Positions 1 to 7,185 of a stretch of 64,000 nucleotides of DNA are shown here, piece after piece; the first letter of the stretch is position 1, and the number at the start of each line of letters is the position of its first letter. The stretch comes from Bacillus sp. RO3 (GTDB lineage Bacteria; Bacillota; Bacilli; Bacillales; Bacillaceae_B): the NCBI RefSeq assembly GCF_012911895.1, contig NZ_JAAXCV010000034.1:248001-312000 (forward strand), read 5' to 3'. The notes beneath the pieces were generated by a model. The model was not told the DNA's origin. It made no database searches and was given only the letters and a program-made list of their open reading frames with translations. Position numbers and translations under genes: made by a program.

Positions 1-563
1 GCTTCTTCATTCAGTTCCTTCTCATCTAGTATTCCATTCTGTACATCTTTTAAGACATGCTTTATTGAATGAATGATTTCTGAACGGCTTCCATAATTCA
101 AAGCAAAATTTAAGATAAGCCCGTCATTATTCTTGGTAGCTTCCATAGCCTTGGTGACGGCATTCATGGTATGGGTGGGAAGTGCATCAATCGATCCCAT
201 CATTCTCACCTGTACGTTTTCTTCAACTAATTCAGGCAGGAAAGTCCCTAGAAATTCTTCTGGCAGTTTCATAAGAAACTCAACTTCCATTTTGGGGCGT
301 TTCCAGTTTTCTGTTGAAAAAGCATATAGTGTCAAGGCTTCTACACCAAGTTCGTTGGCCAGCTTCGTTATTCTTCTCACACATTTCATGCCTTCATGGT
401 GTCCCGCTACTCTGGGTAAGGCCCTTTTTTTAGCCCATCGCCCATTTCCATCCATAATGATGGCAATATGAGACGGGATAGGATGTTTGATCAATTCTTG
501 ATATCGATCTTCCACTTCCTCTGAAGTTTGCTGTCGTTTCCATTGCTTAAGCTTGTTTAGCAT
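1..563 (-). CDS. uppS: Isoprenyl (undecaprenyl diphosphate) synthase, C-terminus cut by window edge
   Basis: Cis-prenyltransferase that condenses isopentenyl diphosphate onto farnesyl diphosphate to make the C55 lipid carrier for peptidoglycan and teichoic acids. About 187 residues are visible. The start is ATG at 563 behind a GGAGGA SD. The diagnostic IIMDGNGRWAKKR motif carries the catalytic Asp (residue 38), followed by the family block with EGMKCVRRI and the YAFSTENWKRP motif. The C-terminal part lies beyond base 1. It follows frr by 275 bases, the same order as in Bacillus (frr-uppS-cdsA), but a hairpin between them suggests at least partly separate transcription. Confidence 0.95.
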   Translation of the reverse strand, partial: MLNKLKQWKRQQTSEEVEDRYQELIKHPIPSHIAIIMDGNGRWAKKRALPRVAGHHEGMKCVRRITKLANELGVEALTLYAFSTENWKRPKMEVEFLMKLPEEFLGTFLPELVEENVQVRMMGSIDALPTHTMNAVTKAMEATKNNDGLILNFALNYGSRSEIIHSIKHVLKDVQNGILDEKELNEE

Positions 564-772
564 AAAAAAATCCTCCACCAACAATCCAAAAAATATTTAC
601 CCTTACTATCATATCAAAAAATAAGGAAGATATCTTCAAGAAAATAGATTATGTATATTCAAACAGGCAGCTAGACGATCATTATAATTCCATCTGAGGT
701 CATAGCTGATTTTACCATCAAATTGAGGAAGCCGGATATCCCTCTCTCGAACTCTAAACAAGCATAAGACAA

Positions 773-819
773 AGGGTCTGTCCAATAAGGAAGATGAGTT
801 CGCTTATAGGTCAGACCCT
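773..819 (-). terminator. Long imperfect hairpin downstream of frr (hairpin family member A)
   Basis: A 17-bp stem with two mismatches (773-789 with 803-819) and a 13-nt loop. Read on the minus strand it begins about 20 nt after the frr stop and is followed by a T-rich tract, as expected for an intrinsic terminator. Its outer stem (AGGGTCTG with CAGACCCT) resembles the hairpins at 37479-37525 and 50164-50214. The rest of the 564-838 gap shows no gene; I could not find a convincing uppS promoter in it. Confidence 0.6.
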
Positions 820-838
820 CAGGGTTAGAATATGATCA

Positions 839-1396
839 TTATACTTCTAGCATCTCTTGCTCTTTGTCTTTAGCAATGCTATCGATCTTGACAATGCTCT
901 CGTCTGTTGCTTTTTGAACATCATCAGAGTATCCACGAAGATCATCCTCTGTAATGTCCCCATTTTTCTCTTTTTTCTTCAGTTCGTCATTTGCATCGCG
1001 ACGAATATTACGGATCGCCACTTTGGCCTCTTCAGCTTCTTTCTTCACAACCTTGACTAACTCTTTACGGCGTTCTTCCGTTAAAGCAGGCACGACGATC
1101 CGGATGATATTACCGTCACTTGTAGGTGTAATTCCAAGATCAGACTTCAATATCGCCTTTTCGATATCACCTAATGCAGATTTATCATAAGGCTGAATGA
1201 CTAGCATACGTGCTTCAGGGATGGAGATCCCGGCTAATTGATTAACTGGTGTCGGTGCTCCGTAGTAGTCTACAGTAATTTTATCAAGAAGAGATGCGTT
1301 TGCTCTTCCGGCACGGATACTTGCTAATTCTCTAGAAAATGTCTGGATAGCTTTGGTCATTCTTTCTTTTGCATTTGCTATGATCGTATTTGGCAT
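839..1396 (-). CDS. frr: Ribosome recycling factor
   Basis: Releases the 70S ribosome from mRNA after termination, together with EF-G. The 185 residues match the usual RRF length. The sequence reads through the family hallmarks: an N-terminal helix containing [14 protein letters not shown], a beta domain with [12 protein letters not shown], and the C-terminal helix ending in [13 protein letters not shown]. The ATG overlaps the pyrH stop codon by one base (TAATG), implying translational coupling. It is downstream of rpsB-tsf-pyrH, the standard bacterial translation cluster. Confidence 0.97.
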   Translation of the reverse strand: MPNTIIANAKERMTKAIQTFSRELASIRAGRANASLLDKITVDYYGAPTPVNQLAGISIPEARMLVIQPYDKSALGDIEKAILKSDLGITPTSDGNIIRIVVPALTEERRKELVKVVKKEAEEAKVAIRNIRRDANDELKKKEKNGDITEDDLRGYSDDVQKATDESIVKIDSIAKDKEQEMLEV

Positions 1397-2121
1397 TATG
1401 CTTTCCCCCTAACGATTGTTCCTATATTCTCACCTGTGATGGCTCTCTTAATATTCCCATCCTCCATAATAGAGAATACAATAAGTGGAATATCGTTGTC
1501 CATACAAAGAGATGAAGCAGTTGAATCCATTACAGCCAAACCTTCTTTTAAAACATCTAGATAAGAAAGTTCTTCATATTTTACAGCCGTTTCGTCCATC
1601 TTAGGATCTGCTGAGTATACACCATCTACGTTGTTCTTAGCCATCAGGATCACTTCAGCTTCGATTTCAGCTGCCCTCAATGCCGCAGTGGTATCGGTTG
1701 AGAAGTAAGGATTCCCTGTACCAGCTGCGAAAATCACGACACGTTTCTTCTCCAAGTGTCGGATCGCTCTGCGTCTAATATAAGGCTCTGCCACCTGACG
1801 CATGTCAATCGAAGTTTGGACTCTTGTTTCAATACCCAGCTGTTCAAGGCTGTCCTGAAGAGCCAGTGAGTTCATAACGGTAGCAAGCATTCCCATATAG
1901 TCTGCAGATGCCCGGTCCATTCCCATCTCACTGCCTATTTTACCACGCCAGATATTACCTCCGCCAACGACAACTGCCACTTCCACATCAAGCTCAGCAA
2001 TTTCCTTTACTTCTTCTGCAACATTTTTAATGACAGAAGGATTGATTCCGAAGCCATCTTCACCTGCTAATGCTTCTCCACTTAGTTTCAGAACGACACG
2101 TTTGTATTTTGGAACGCTCAT
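1396..2121 (-). CDS. pyrH: UMP kinase
   Basis: Phosphorylates UMP to UDP in pyrimidine nucleotide synthesis; this is the hexameric bacterial enzyme of the amino-acid-kinase fold, unrelated to eukaryotic UMP/CMP kinase. Motifs include [13 protein letters not shown] at the N-terminus, [11 protein letters not shown] (phosphate binding), and [21 protein letters not shown] place the start at ATG 2121 (MSVPKYKR, 241 aa), which has GGAGG seven bases upstream. An in-frame ATG at 2166 would add 15 residues that are not family-like and has no comparable SD. It sits between tsf and frr and overlaps frr by one base. Confidence 0.96.
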   Translation of the reverse strand: MSVPKYKRVVLKLSGEALAGEDGFGINPSVIKNVAEEVKEIAELDVEVAVVVGGGNIWRGKIGSEMGMDRASADYMGMLATVMNSLALQDSLEQLGIETRVQTSIDMRQVAEPYIRRRAIRHLEKKRVVIFAAGTGNPYFSTDTTAALRAAEIEAEVILMAKNNVDGVYSADPKMDETAVKYEELSYLDVLKEGLAVMDSTASSLCMDNDIPLIVFSIMEDGNIKRAITGENIGTIVRGKA

Positions 2122-2158
2122 GGGAACCTCCATTATATAGAATTTATCTTGAAAAATA

Positions 2159-2178
2159 GGGAACACGCTAGTGTTCCC
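2159..2178 (-). terminator. Hairpin between tsf and pyrH
   Basis: Perfect 8-bp stem (2159-2166 with 2171-2178) with a 4-nt loop, about 24 nt after the tsf stop and followed on the minus strand by a TATTTTT tract. It looks like a short intrinsic terminator or attenuator that would lower pyrH-frr expression relative to rpsB-tsf. Confidence 0.6.
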
Positions 2179-2201
2179 TACTAAGAATTGTTTAGCTTTT
2201 A

Positions 2202-3083
2202 TTATTTCTTAACTTGACTCATTACCTCTTCAGCGAAGTTATCTTGGCGTTTTTCAAGACCTTCCCCAACTTCGTAACGGATGAAATCAGTTAAAGTAGC
2301 TTTATTTGCTTCAAGGAATTGACGTACCTTTTGATCTGGATTCTTAACGAATGATTGATCCAGGATACAGATGTCCTCGAAATATTTGCCCAGGCGACCT
2401 TCTACCATTTTCTCAACGATATTTTCAGGTTTGCCTTCATTTAATGCCTGTTGCTTAAGTACTTCACGCTCACGCTCTACTTCTTCAGCAGAAACCTGGT
2501 CACGTGATACATACTTAGGATTTAATGCAGCAGCGTGCATAGCAACATCCTTAGCTACGTTTTCATCAGTTGTACCTTCAACAACAGTCAGAACAGCAAT
2601 GCGGCCGCCCATGTGCAGGTATTCACCAAATGCAGCGTTATCGCCTTTTGTACGGATTTCAAAACGGCGAAGTGTGATTTTCTCTCCGATTTTAGCGATA
2701 GCAGCATTGATGAATTCACTTACTGTAGAACCATTGGCCATTTTCTGATCAAGAGCTTCTTCAACAGTAGAAGGCTTGTTGGCAAGTAGGTGATCAGCTA
2801 ATTCTTTTACAAGGTTTTGGAAATTTTCGTTTTTCGCAACGAAATCAGTTTCTGCATTCACTTCAAAGATGATAGCGGTATTACCTTCGCTTGCAATGTA
2901 AGTAGTACCTTCTGCTGCAATACGGTCAGCTTTTTTAGCTGCTTTTGCAATACCTTTTTCACGTAGGAAGTCAATTGCTTTGTCCATATCCCCGTCAGTT
3001 TCTGTCAACGCTTTTTTACAATCCATCATTCCAGCGCCAGTTTTTTCACGAAGTTCTTTAACCATTTGTGCAGTAATTGCCAT
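2202..3083 (-). CDS. tsf: Elongation factor Ts
   Basis: Guanine nucleotide exchange factor that regenerates EF-Tu-GTP. 293 aa, the normal Bacillus length. The N-terminal UBA-like domain reads [20 protein letters not shown], and the core carries the TDFVAKNE signature that contacts EF-Tu. A consensus GGAGG SD precedes the ATG. It lies 149 bases after rpsB, with a terminator-like hairpin in between, so it is probably transcribed partly by readthrough from the rpsB promoter. Confidence 0.97.
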   Translation of the reverse strand: MAITAQMVKELREKTGAGMMDCKKALTETDGDMDKAIDFLREKGIAKAAKKADRIAAEGTTYIASEGNTAIIFEVNAETDFVAKNENFQNLVKELADHLLANKPSTVEEALDQKMANGSTVSEFINAAIAKIGEKITLRRFEIRTKGDNAAFGEYLHMGGRIAVLTVVEGTTDENVAKDVAMHAAALNPKYVSRDQVSAEEVEREREVLKQQALNEGKPENIVEKMVEGRLGKYFEDICILDQSFVKNPDQKVRQFLEANKATLTDFIRYEVGEGLEKRQDNFAEEVMSQVKK

Positions 3084-3192
3084 AGTGGGTTTCCTCCTTA
3101 GTTTAACTATGTAGACTCTATCACGACTAGGTGAGAGTCATAAATATACTGACTCTTTATTAGAGTTCAGTAGATGTGCATACTCTTTAAAA

Positions 3193-3226
3193 AAAGGTGA
3201 TAAGGGTAAGCCCTCTTATCACCTTT
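3193..3226 (-). terminator. Terminator downstream of rpsB
   Basis: A 12-bp stem (3193-3204 with 3215-3226) begins only a few bases after the rpsB stop and is followed on the minus strand by a run of seven T. A second, weaker hairpin (3134-3140 with 3150-3156) lies between it and tsf. Together they suggest partial termination that sets the S2:EF-Ts ratio. Confidence 0.75.
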
Positions 3227-3232
3227 CCTTCA

Positions 3233-3940
3233 TTACTCAGCTGCTACAGCTGCTTCTTCACCTTGCTTAGCTTCTAAAATAGCGTCAGCCATTTTACCTG
3301 TAAGAAGCTTAACTGCACGGATCGCATCGTCATTCGCAGGAATAACAACATCGATTTCATCCGGATCACAGTTCGTATCAACGATACCCACGATAGGGAT
3401 ATGAAGTTTACGAGCTTCAGCTACAGCGATACGCTCTTTACGAGGATCGATGATGAATAATGCATCAGGTAGCGTGTTCATATCTTTGATTCCGCCTAAG
3501 AATTTCACTAAGCGTTCATGTTCTTTTTTAAGTTGTACTACTTCTTTCTTCGGAAGTACTTCAAACGTTCCGTCTTCTTCCATTTTTTCAATTTCTTTAA
3601 GACGTGCAATACGCTTTTGGATTGTTTCGAAGTTAGTAAGTGTTCCACCTAACCAACGTTGGTTGATGTAGTACATACCAGCACGTTCCGCTTCTTCTTT
3701 AACAGACTCTTGTGCTTGCTTCTTTGTACCAACGAAAAGAACTTTACCGCCGTTACCAGCTAATTCTTTCACGAAGTTATAAGCTTCTTCAACCTTTTTC
3801 ACTGTTTTTTGAAGGTCGATGATGTAGATGCCGTTACGCTCTGTGAAGATGTATCTCTTCATTTTTGGGTTCCAACGGCGAGTTTGGTGTCCGAAATGTA
3901 CACCAGCTTCTAGCAATTGTTTCATAGAAATTACTGACAT
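3233..3940 (-). CDS. rpsB: 30S ribosomal protein S2
   Basis: Component of the 30S subunit, at the interface between head and body. 235 aa. The N-terminal motif [22 protein letters not shown] and the central [12 protein letters not shown] and [20 protein letters not shown] blocks are characteristic of the family. The C-terminus ends in an acidic/alanine-rich tail (GEEAAVAAE). The SD AGGAGG is strong. It has its own promoter (4064-4092) and a 5' leader of about 120 nt, consistent with the usual control of r-protein genes. Confidence 0.98.
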   Translation of the reverse strand: MSVISMKQLLEAGVHFGHQTRRWNPKMKRYIFTERNGIYIIDLQKTVKKVEEAYNFVKELAGNGGKVLFVGTKKQAQESVKEEAERAGMYYINQRWLGGTLTNFETIQKRIARLKEIEKMEEDGTFEVLPKKEVVQLKKEHERLVKFLGGIKDMNTLPDALFIIDPRKERIAVAEARKLHIPIVGIVDTNCDPDEIDVVIPANDDAIRAVKLLTGKMADAILEAKQGEEAAVAAE

Positions 3941-4063
3941 GTGTGTTTCCTCCTAAATGGTTTTCTTTTTCTCCTCCGTTTCCGTCATCTTGTAGTAGAA
4001 ACTATCCTGTCAGGATAGCACCATCCACCTCAATCGGGAAACGTGTGTAATCACACCATGAAT
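3941..4063 (-). promoter_or_regulatory. rpsB 5' leader
   Basis: The transcript leader between the predicted start point and rpsB is about 120 nt. It contains a perfect inverted repeat (4002-4018, 7-bp stem with a 3-nt loop) and a G-rich segment upstream of it. Leaders of this length on r-protein genes often bind the encoded protein; autoregulation by S2 is an inference, and I do not recognise a named RNA family. Confidence 0.35.
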
Positions 4064-4092
4064 ACTATAGCATACCTCTTACAACCAATCAA
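4064..4092 (-). promoter_or_regulatory. Sigma-A-type promoter of rpsB
   Basis: On the minus strand, -35 TTGATT (4087-4092) and -10 TATAGT (4064-4069) are separated by exactly 17 bases. It lies just beyond the swrB stop codon, so rpsB is transcribed independently of the flagellar cluster. Confidence 0.75.
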
Positions 4093-4099
4093 GAACTTC

Positions 4100-4609
4100 C
4101 TACAACATTTGACGAAATTTCAAGAGGAGTTCAATTTCTGTCTTTCCTTTTCCGACAGAGTGGGCTATTTCTTCGATCGTCAGACCTTCCTGTTTTAATA
4201 GGAGAATCTTATGAACCACGGGATCTTCGGAAGTTTCGGCAGTTTGCATTTCATCCTGCATTTCTCCCTCTCTTCCCATTTTTGATTGCTCGTATGCTTT
4301 TGAAGCGTGCATATAGGCTTTACCTGACGGTTTGAGATTATGTACAGGCCTTGGAAGCTCGGCGTCTCCCGCCAGTTCAGAAACAGTCATTTGACTCTCG
4401 GCATGTTTCTTGAAATTTCGAATAAATTCGTCGTTCTCTTCTTTCATTTCTATCACGTATGAAGAAATGACATCTTCCATTTCCCCGATCATTTTTTTTT
4501 GCTCCAATTCCAAGCTTTGCAGTCGATTTTGTCTAACGTATAAGATCACAATCGACAGCAATGAAACAACATTAAGCAGGAAAGATATAAACAGCAGGAA
4601 CGTAACCAT
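4100..4609 (-). CDS. swrB: Swarming motility protein SwrB
   Basis: In B. subtilis SwrB (YlxL) promotes assembly and activation of the flagellar export apparatus and raises SigD-dependent expression during swarming. The 169 residues here begin with one transmembrane helix (about residues 3-25), then a charged coiled-coil-like region, a poorly conserved acidic linker, and a C-terminal segment (ILLLKQEGLTIEEIAHSVGKG) resembling a small helix-turn-helix. This layout and the position between sigD and rpsB match SwrB. The SD is weak. A terminator-like hairpin separates it from sigD. Confidence 0.85.
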   Translation of the reverse strand: MVTFLLFISFLLNVVSLLSIVILYVRQNRLQSLELEQKKMIGEMEDVISSYVIEMKEENDEFIRNFKKHAESQMTVSELAGDAELPRPVHNLKPSGKAYMHASKAYEQSKMGREGEMQDEMQTAETSEDPVVHKILLLKQEGLTIEEIAHSVGKGKTEIELLLKFRQML

Positions 4610-4648
4610 GTCATCACCCGGCTTTTGATTATTTTAAGCAAGTAAAAA

Positions 4649-4683
4649 GACTGCTCCCTCACTTCTTGTTCAGCGGAACAGTC
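4649..4683 (-). terminator. Hairpin between sigD and swrB
   Basis: A 9-bp stem (4649-4657 with 4675-4683, one G-T pair) is followed on the minus strand by TTTTTACTT. It sits about 50 nt after the sigD stop and could terminate most fla/che transcription before swrB. Confidence 0.6.
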
Positions 4684-4732
4684 CATCTATTGGTAAAGGA
4701 ATGTTTCTTCCTTCTATTTACAAAGAAAGTGC

Positions 4733-5491
4733 TCAGGAACTAAGTAAACTACGCAGTTTATAAATAGCCTTGGAGTGAATTTGTGAAATTCGTGATGTCG
4801 AAAGCTTTAAGACTTCACCAATTTCCGTCAATGTCAACTCCTCTTTGTAGAATAAGCTTAACACAAGCTGTTCTTTCTCAGAAAGGGATAATATCGTTTT
4901 CTCCAACTCCATTATTCTTTCATCCTTTAATAGTTCTTCTTCTGGTGAAATCGTCTTTTCATCTTTTATGGAATAGTTTTGAGATTCATTGTCATCATCC
5001 GTCAATTGTTCATCCATGGAAAGGATATTGGCAAAGAAATGTTCATTGGACGTTTGATAAACTTCTTCAGGTGCCATTTCCAAAGAAGCGGCAACCTCCT
5101 CAGCCGTTACGTGGCGTAATAGCGTTTGTTCAAGTTCCATGGTTTTCGCTTCTATTTTCTTAGCCCTGTCCCTTGTTGACCTTGGTAGCCAATCTTCCTT
5201 TCTTAATCCGTCAAGAATGGCTCCTCGGACTCTGAAGGAAGCATAGGTATCGAACTTTAAATCTCTTGTAGGATCGAACTTTTGAAGTGCATCAAGTAAT
5301 CCCATCAACCCTAGACTTTTTATATCTTCTCTCGAGACGTTTCTTGGCAGTCCTACGGAAATTCGTTGAACGTGATAGGACACCAGGGGCATGTATTTCT
5401 TCACCAGCATGTCACCCGCCTGGATATCACGACTGCTAATCCATTTCTCCCAATATTGTTGTTCATCTGATTGAGGGGGTTGCTGAGACAT
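4733..5491 (-). CDS. sigD: RNA polymerase sigma factor SigD (FliA type)
   Basis: Sigma-28-family factor that directs transcription of late flagellar, chemotaxis and autolysin genes. 252 aa (B. subtilis SigD is 254). Region 2 contains LVSYHVQRISVGLPRNVSRE and the DLKFDTYASFRVRGAILDG helix for -10 recognition; region 3 has DWLPRSTRDRAKKIE; region 4 near the C-terminus has LTLTEIGEVLKLSTSRISQI for -35 recognition. GGAGG SD. As in B. subtilis it sits near the end of the fla/che operon, where distance from the promoter is known to influence the fraction of motile cells. Confidence 0.96.
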   Translation of the reverse strand: MSQQPPQSDEQQYWEKWISSRDIQAGDMLVKKYMPLVSYHVQRISVGLPRNVSREDIKSLGLMGLLDALQKFDPTRDLKFDTYASFRVRGAILDGLRKEDWLPRSTRDRAKKIEAKTMELEQTLLRHVTAEEVAASLEMAPEEVYQTSNEHFFANILSMDEQLTDDDNESQNYSIKDEKTISPEEELLKDERIMELEKTILSLSEKEQLVLSLFYKEELTLTEIGEVLKLSTSRISQIHSKAIYKLRSLLSS

Positions 5492-5581
5492 ATGAATCCT
5501 CCTTGCTTATTCTTTCTTCCTGATGGCTGGAATGCTGTATCAAAACAAGCTTATGCCATAGCTTTTTGAATATAAATGGTT

Positions 5582-6079
5582 CTACAATTCTTTTGTTCCT
5601 TCATTAACGGTCCTTACTTGAAGGATCCCGGTGGAGGTGTAAAATTCAATTGTCCTTCCTTTGTTACCGCCTATATCCTCTGCTACAATCGGCACACGGT
5701 GCTTCTTGAGCGCTTCTTTAACCGCTTCTGCATTTCTAGGACCTATCCTCATGACATCGCTTTTAGACTGAAATTGAAACATCTGTGCACCGCCGGCCAT
5801 TTTGCATTTAAGCCTTCTCACATCGGCTCCCCGCTTTCCCAGTAGTCTGATAAGCTCATCTATTCCGGTATCTGCGTATTTGGCCGGGTTCATTGATGCC
5901 CCTTTACCTAGGGATGAGGAGGGGAGCATCACGTGGACCATCCCCGCCAATCCGATACACTCATCGTATAATACAACTCCTATGCATGAGCCCAAGCCTG
6001 AAGTGCGAATCGAACTTCCTTTCAAACCGATCTTCATGTCTGCAATTCCCACCTTGATGACCGTGCCTGTATCAATCAT
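5582..6079 (-). CDS. cheD: Chemoreceptor glutamine deamidase CheD
   Basis: Deamidates glutamines of methyl-accepting chemotaxis proteins and, when bound to CheC, stimulates its CheY-P phosphatase activity. 165 aa. The Cys-His-Thr catalytic set known for this family is visible as Thr26, Cys32 (in SGLGSCIGV) and His49 (in GMVHVMLP). It overlaps the end of cheC by four bases (ATGA), the usual coupling of the two partners. Confidence 0.96.
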   Translation of the reverse strand: MIDTGTVIKVGIADMKIGLKGSSIRTSGLGSCIGVVLYDECIGLAGMVHVMLPSSSLGKGASMNPAKYADTGIDELIRLLGKRGADVRRLKCKMAGGAQMFQFQSKSDVMRIGPRNAEAVKEALKKHRVPIVAEDIGGNKGRTIEFYTSTGILQVRTVNEGTKEL

Positions 6080-6711
6080 AACTGAACACCAAGTGAATGA
6101 AAGATGATTTCAAATGAATCTGGATCAGGCAAGAGGAAAAAATGACCTTTCACACTTTCTGATTCATCCACATCCTCTTCTTTCAGGGCCGTGTCGATGA
6201 CGATTGCAAAATCACTTTCCTGAGAAATTTCAAGTAGCCCGAAGCCTATGATGGCACCAGCCATGTCAACGGATAAAGCTGGAACAGACGGTAATAACTT
6301 AAGATTCGTAAAGTCTGACAGGGATGATAAGTAAGAGCCCGAAAGAATGTTCCCTAGCTCCTGCATGGCTGATAATCCTATTTCTGAATAAGGGGGTTCA
6401 CTAAATGAAAACGAAACATCCTGAATCATCGTTCGAATATAAATGGATGCTTGTTCAACCGGCAATAAGAAGAACATACTCCCCGGTGCTTCCCCTTCAA
6501 TCCTTAGAAACACACTTACGACTACATTATCGGGTCCTCCCGCCATGTCCATCATTTCATCGAATGTGACGACTTTGACACTGGGTACCTTCATATCAAT
6601 TTTCTTATTCAAAAGGGTGGAGAGGGCGGTTGCTGCATGCCCTGCTCCAATATTTCCGATTTCTTTCAGAATATCCAAGTGCATTGACGTAATTTGCTTT
6701 TCATATCCCAT
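6076..6711 (-). CDS. cheC: CheY-P phosphatase CheC
   Basis: Dephosphorylates CheY-P as part of the Gram-positive adaptation system and is controlled by CheD. 211 aa. Two active-site repeats typical of the CheC/FliY/CheX fold are visible: DILKEIGNIGAGHAATAL near the N-terminus and SAMQELGNILSGSYLSSL in the middle, each with the Glu-x-x-Asn core. It sits between cheW and cheD. Confidence 0.96.
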   Translation of the reverse strand: MGYEKQITSMHLDILKEIGNIGAGHAATALSTLLNKKIDMKVPSVKVVTFDEMMDMAGGPDNVVVSVFLRIEGEAPGSMFFLLPVEQASIYIRTMIQDVSFSFSEPPYSEIGLSAMQELGNILSGSYLSSLSDFTNLKLLPSVPALSVDMAGAIIGFGLLEISQESDFAIVIDTALKEEDVDESESVKGHFFLLPDPDSFEIIFHSLGVQL

Positions 6712-6726
6712 TTGTTTCCGATCCCC

Positions 6727-7173
6727 TTAGATGGACTGCAGTATTTTATCTAAATGAAGTAGAATCAGTAAACGTTTATTTTGCTTGACTACTCCAGCAA
6801 TATATTCTGCTTCTACTATTCCGACGACTTCCGGTGAAGGTTCTATCATTTCTTTTGGGACATCCAATACATCATTTGCTGCATCAACGATCAATCCTAC
6901 TTCTTTATCCTCAAGGCCTACGATAATCACACGGGTATTATCAGTGGAAGCGGTGGAAGTTAAATCAAATCGGCTTCTTAAATCAATGATCGGAGTAACC
7001 AACCCCCGTAAATTTATAACTCCCTTAACATAGGAAGGTGTACTAGGCACTCTCGTAATATGTTCGAGCTTCTCGATTGAGCGGACCTGATTGACAGGAA
7101 TGGCATATTCCTTATCCACCAGCTGAAATACGATAAGCTTTAATTCTTCCATTGTCTCTGTCATTCCATTCAT
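6727..7173 (-). CDS. cheW: Chemotaxis coupling protein CheW
   Basis: Scaffold that couples receptors to the CheA kinase. A single CheW domain of 148 aa, with the conserved VNQVRSIEKLEHITRVPS and VKGVINLRGLVTPIIDLR segments, the latter lining the receptor/CheA interaction face. The ATG at 7173 is chosen because AGGAGG lies eight bases upstream; a second ATG three codons on is possible. It follows cheA by 12 bases. Confidence 0.96.
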   Translation of the reverse strand: MNGMTETMEELKLIVFQLVDKEYAIPVNQVRSIEKLEHITRVPSTPSYVKGVINLRGLVTPIIDLRSRFDLTSTASTDNTRVIIVGLEDKEVGLIVDAANDVLDVPKEMIEPSPEVVGIVEAEYIAGVVKQNKRLLILLHLDKILQSI

Positions 7174-7185
7174 TACCGTTACCTC

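Noticed and set aside
133-471. Plus-strand open frame of 112 codons inside uppS
   Set aside because: Shadow of the strongly conserved uppS coding frame on the other strand.
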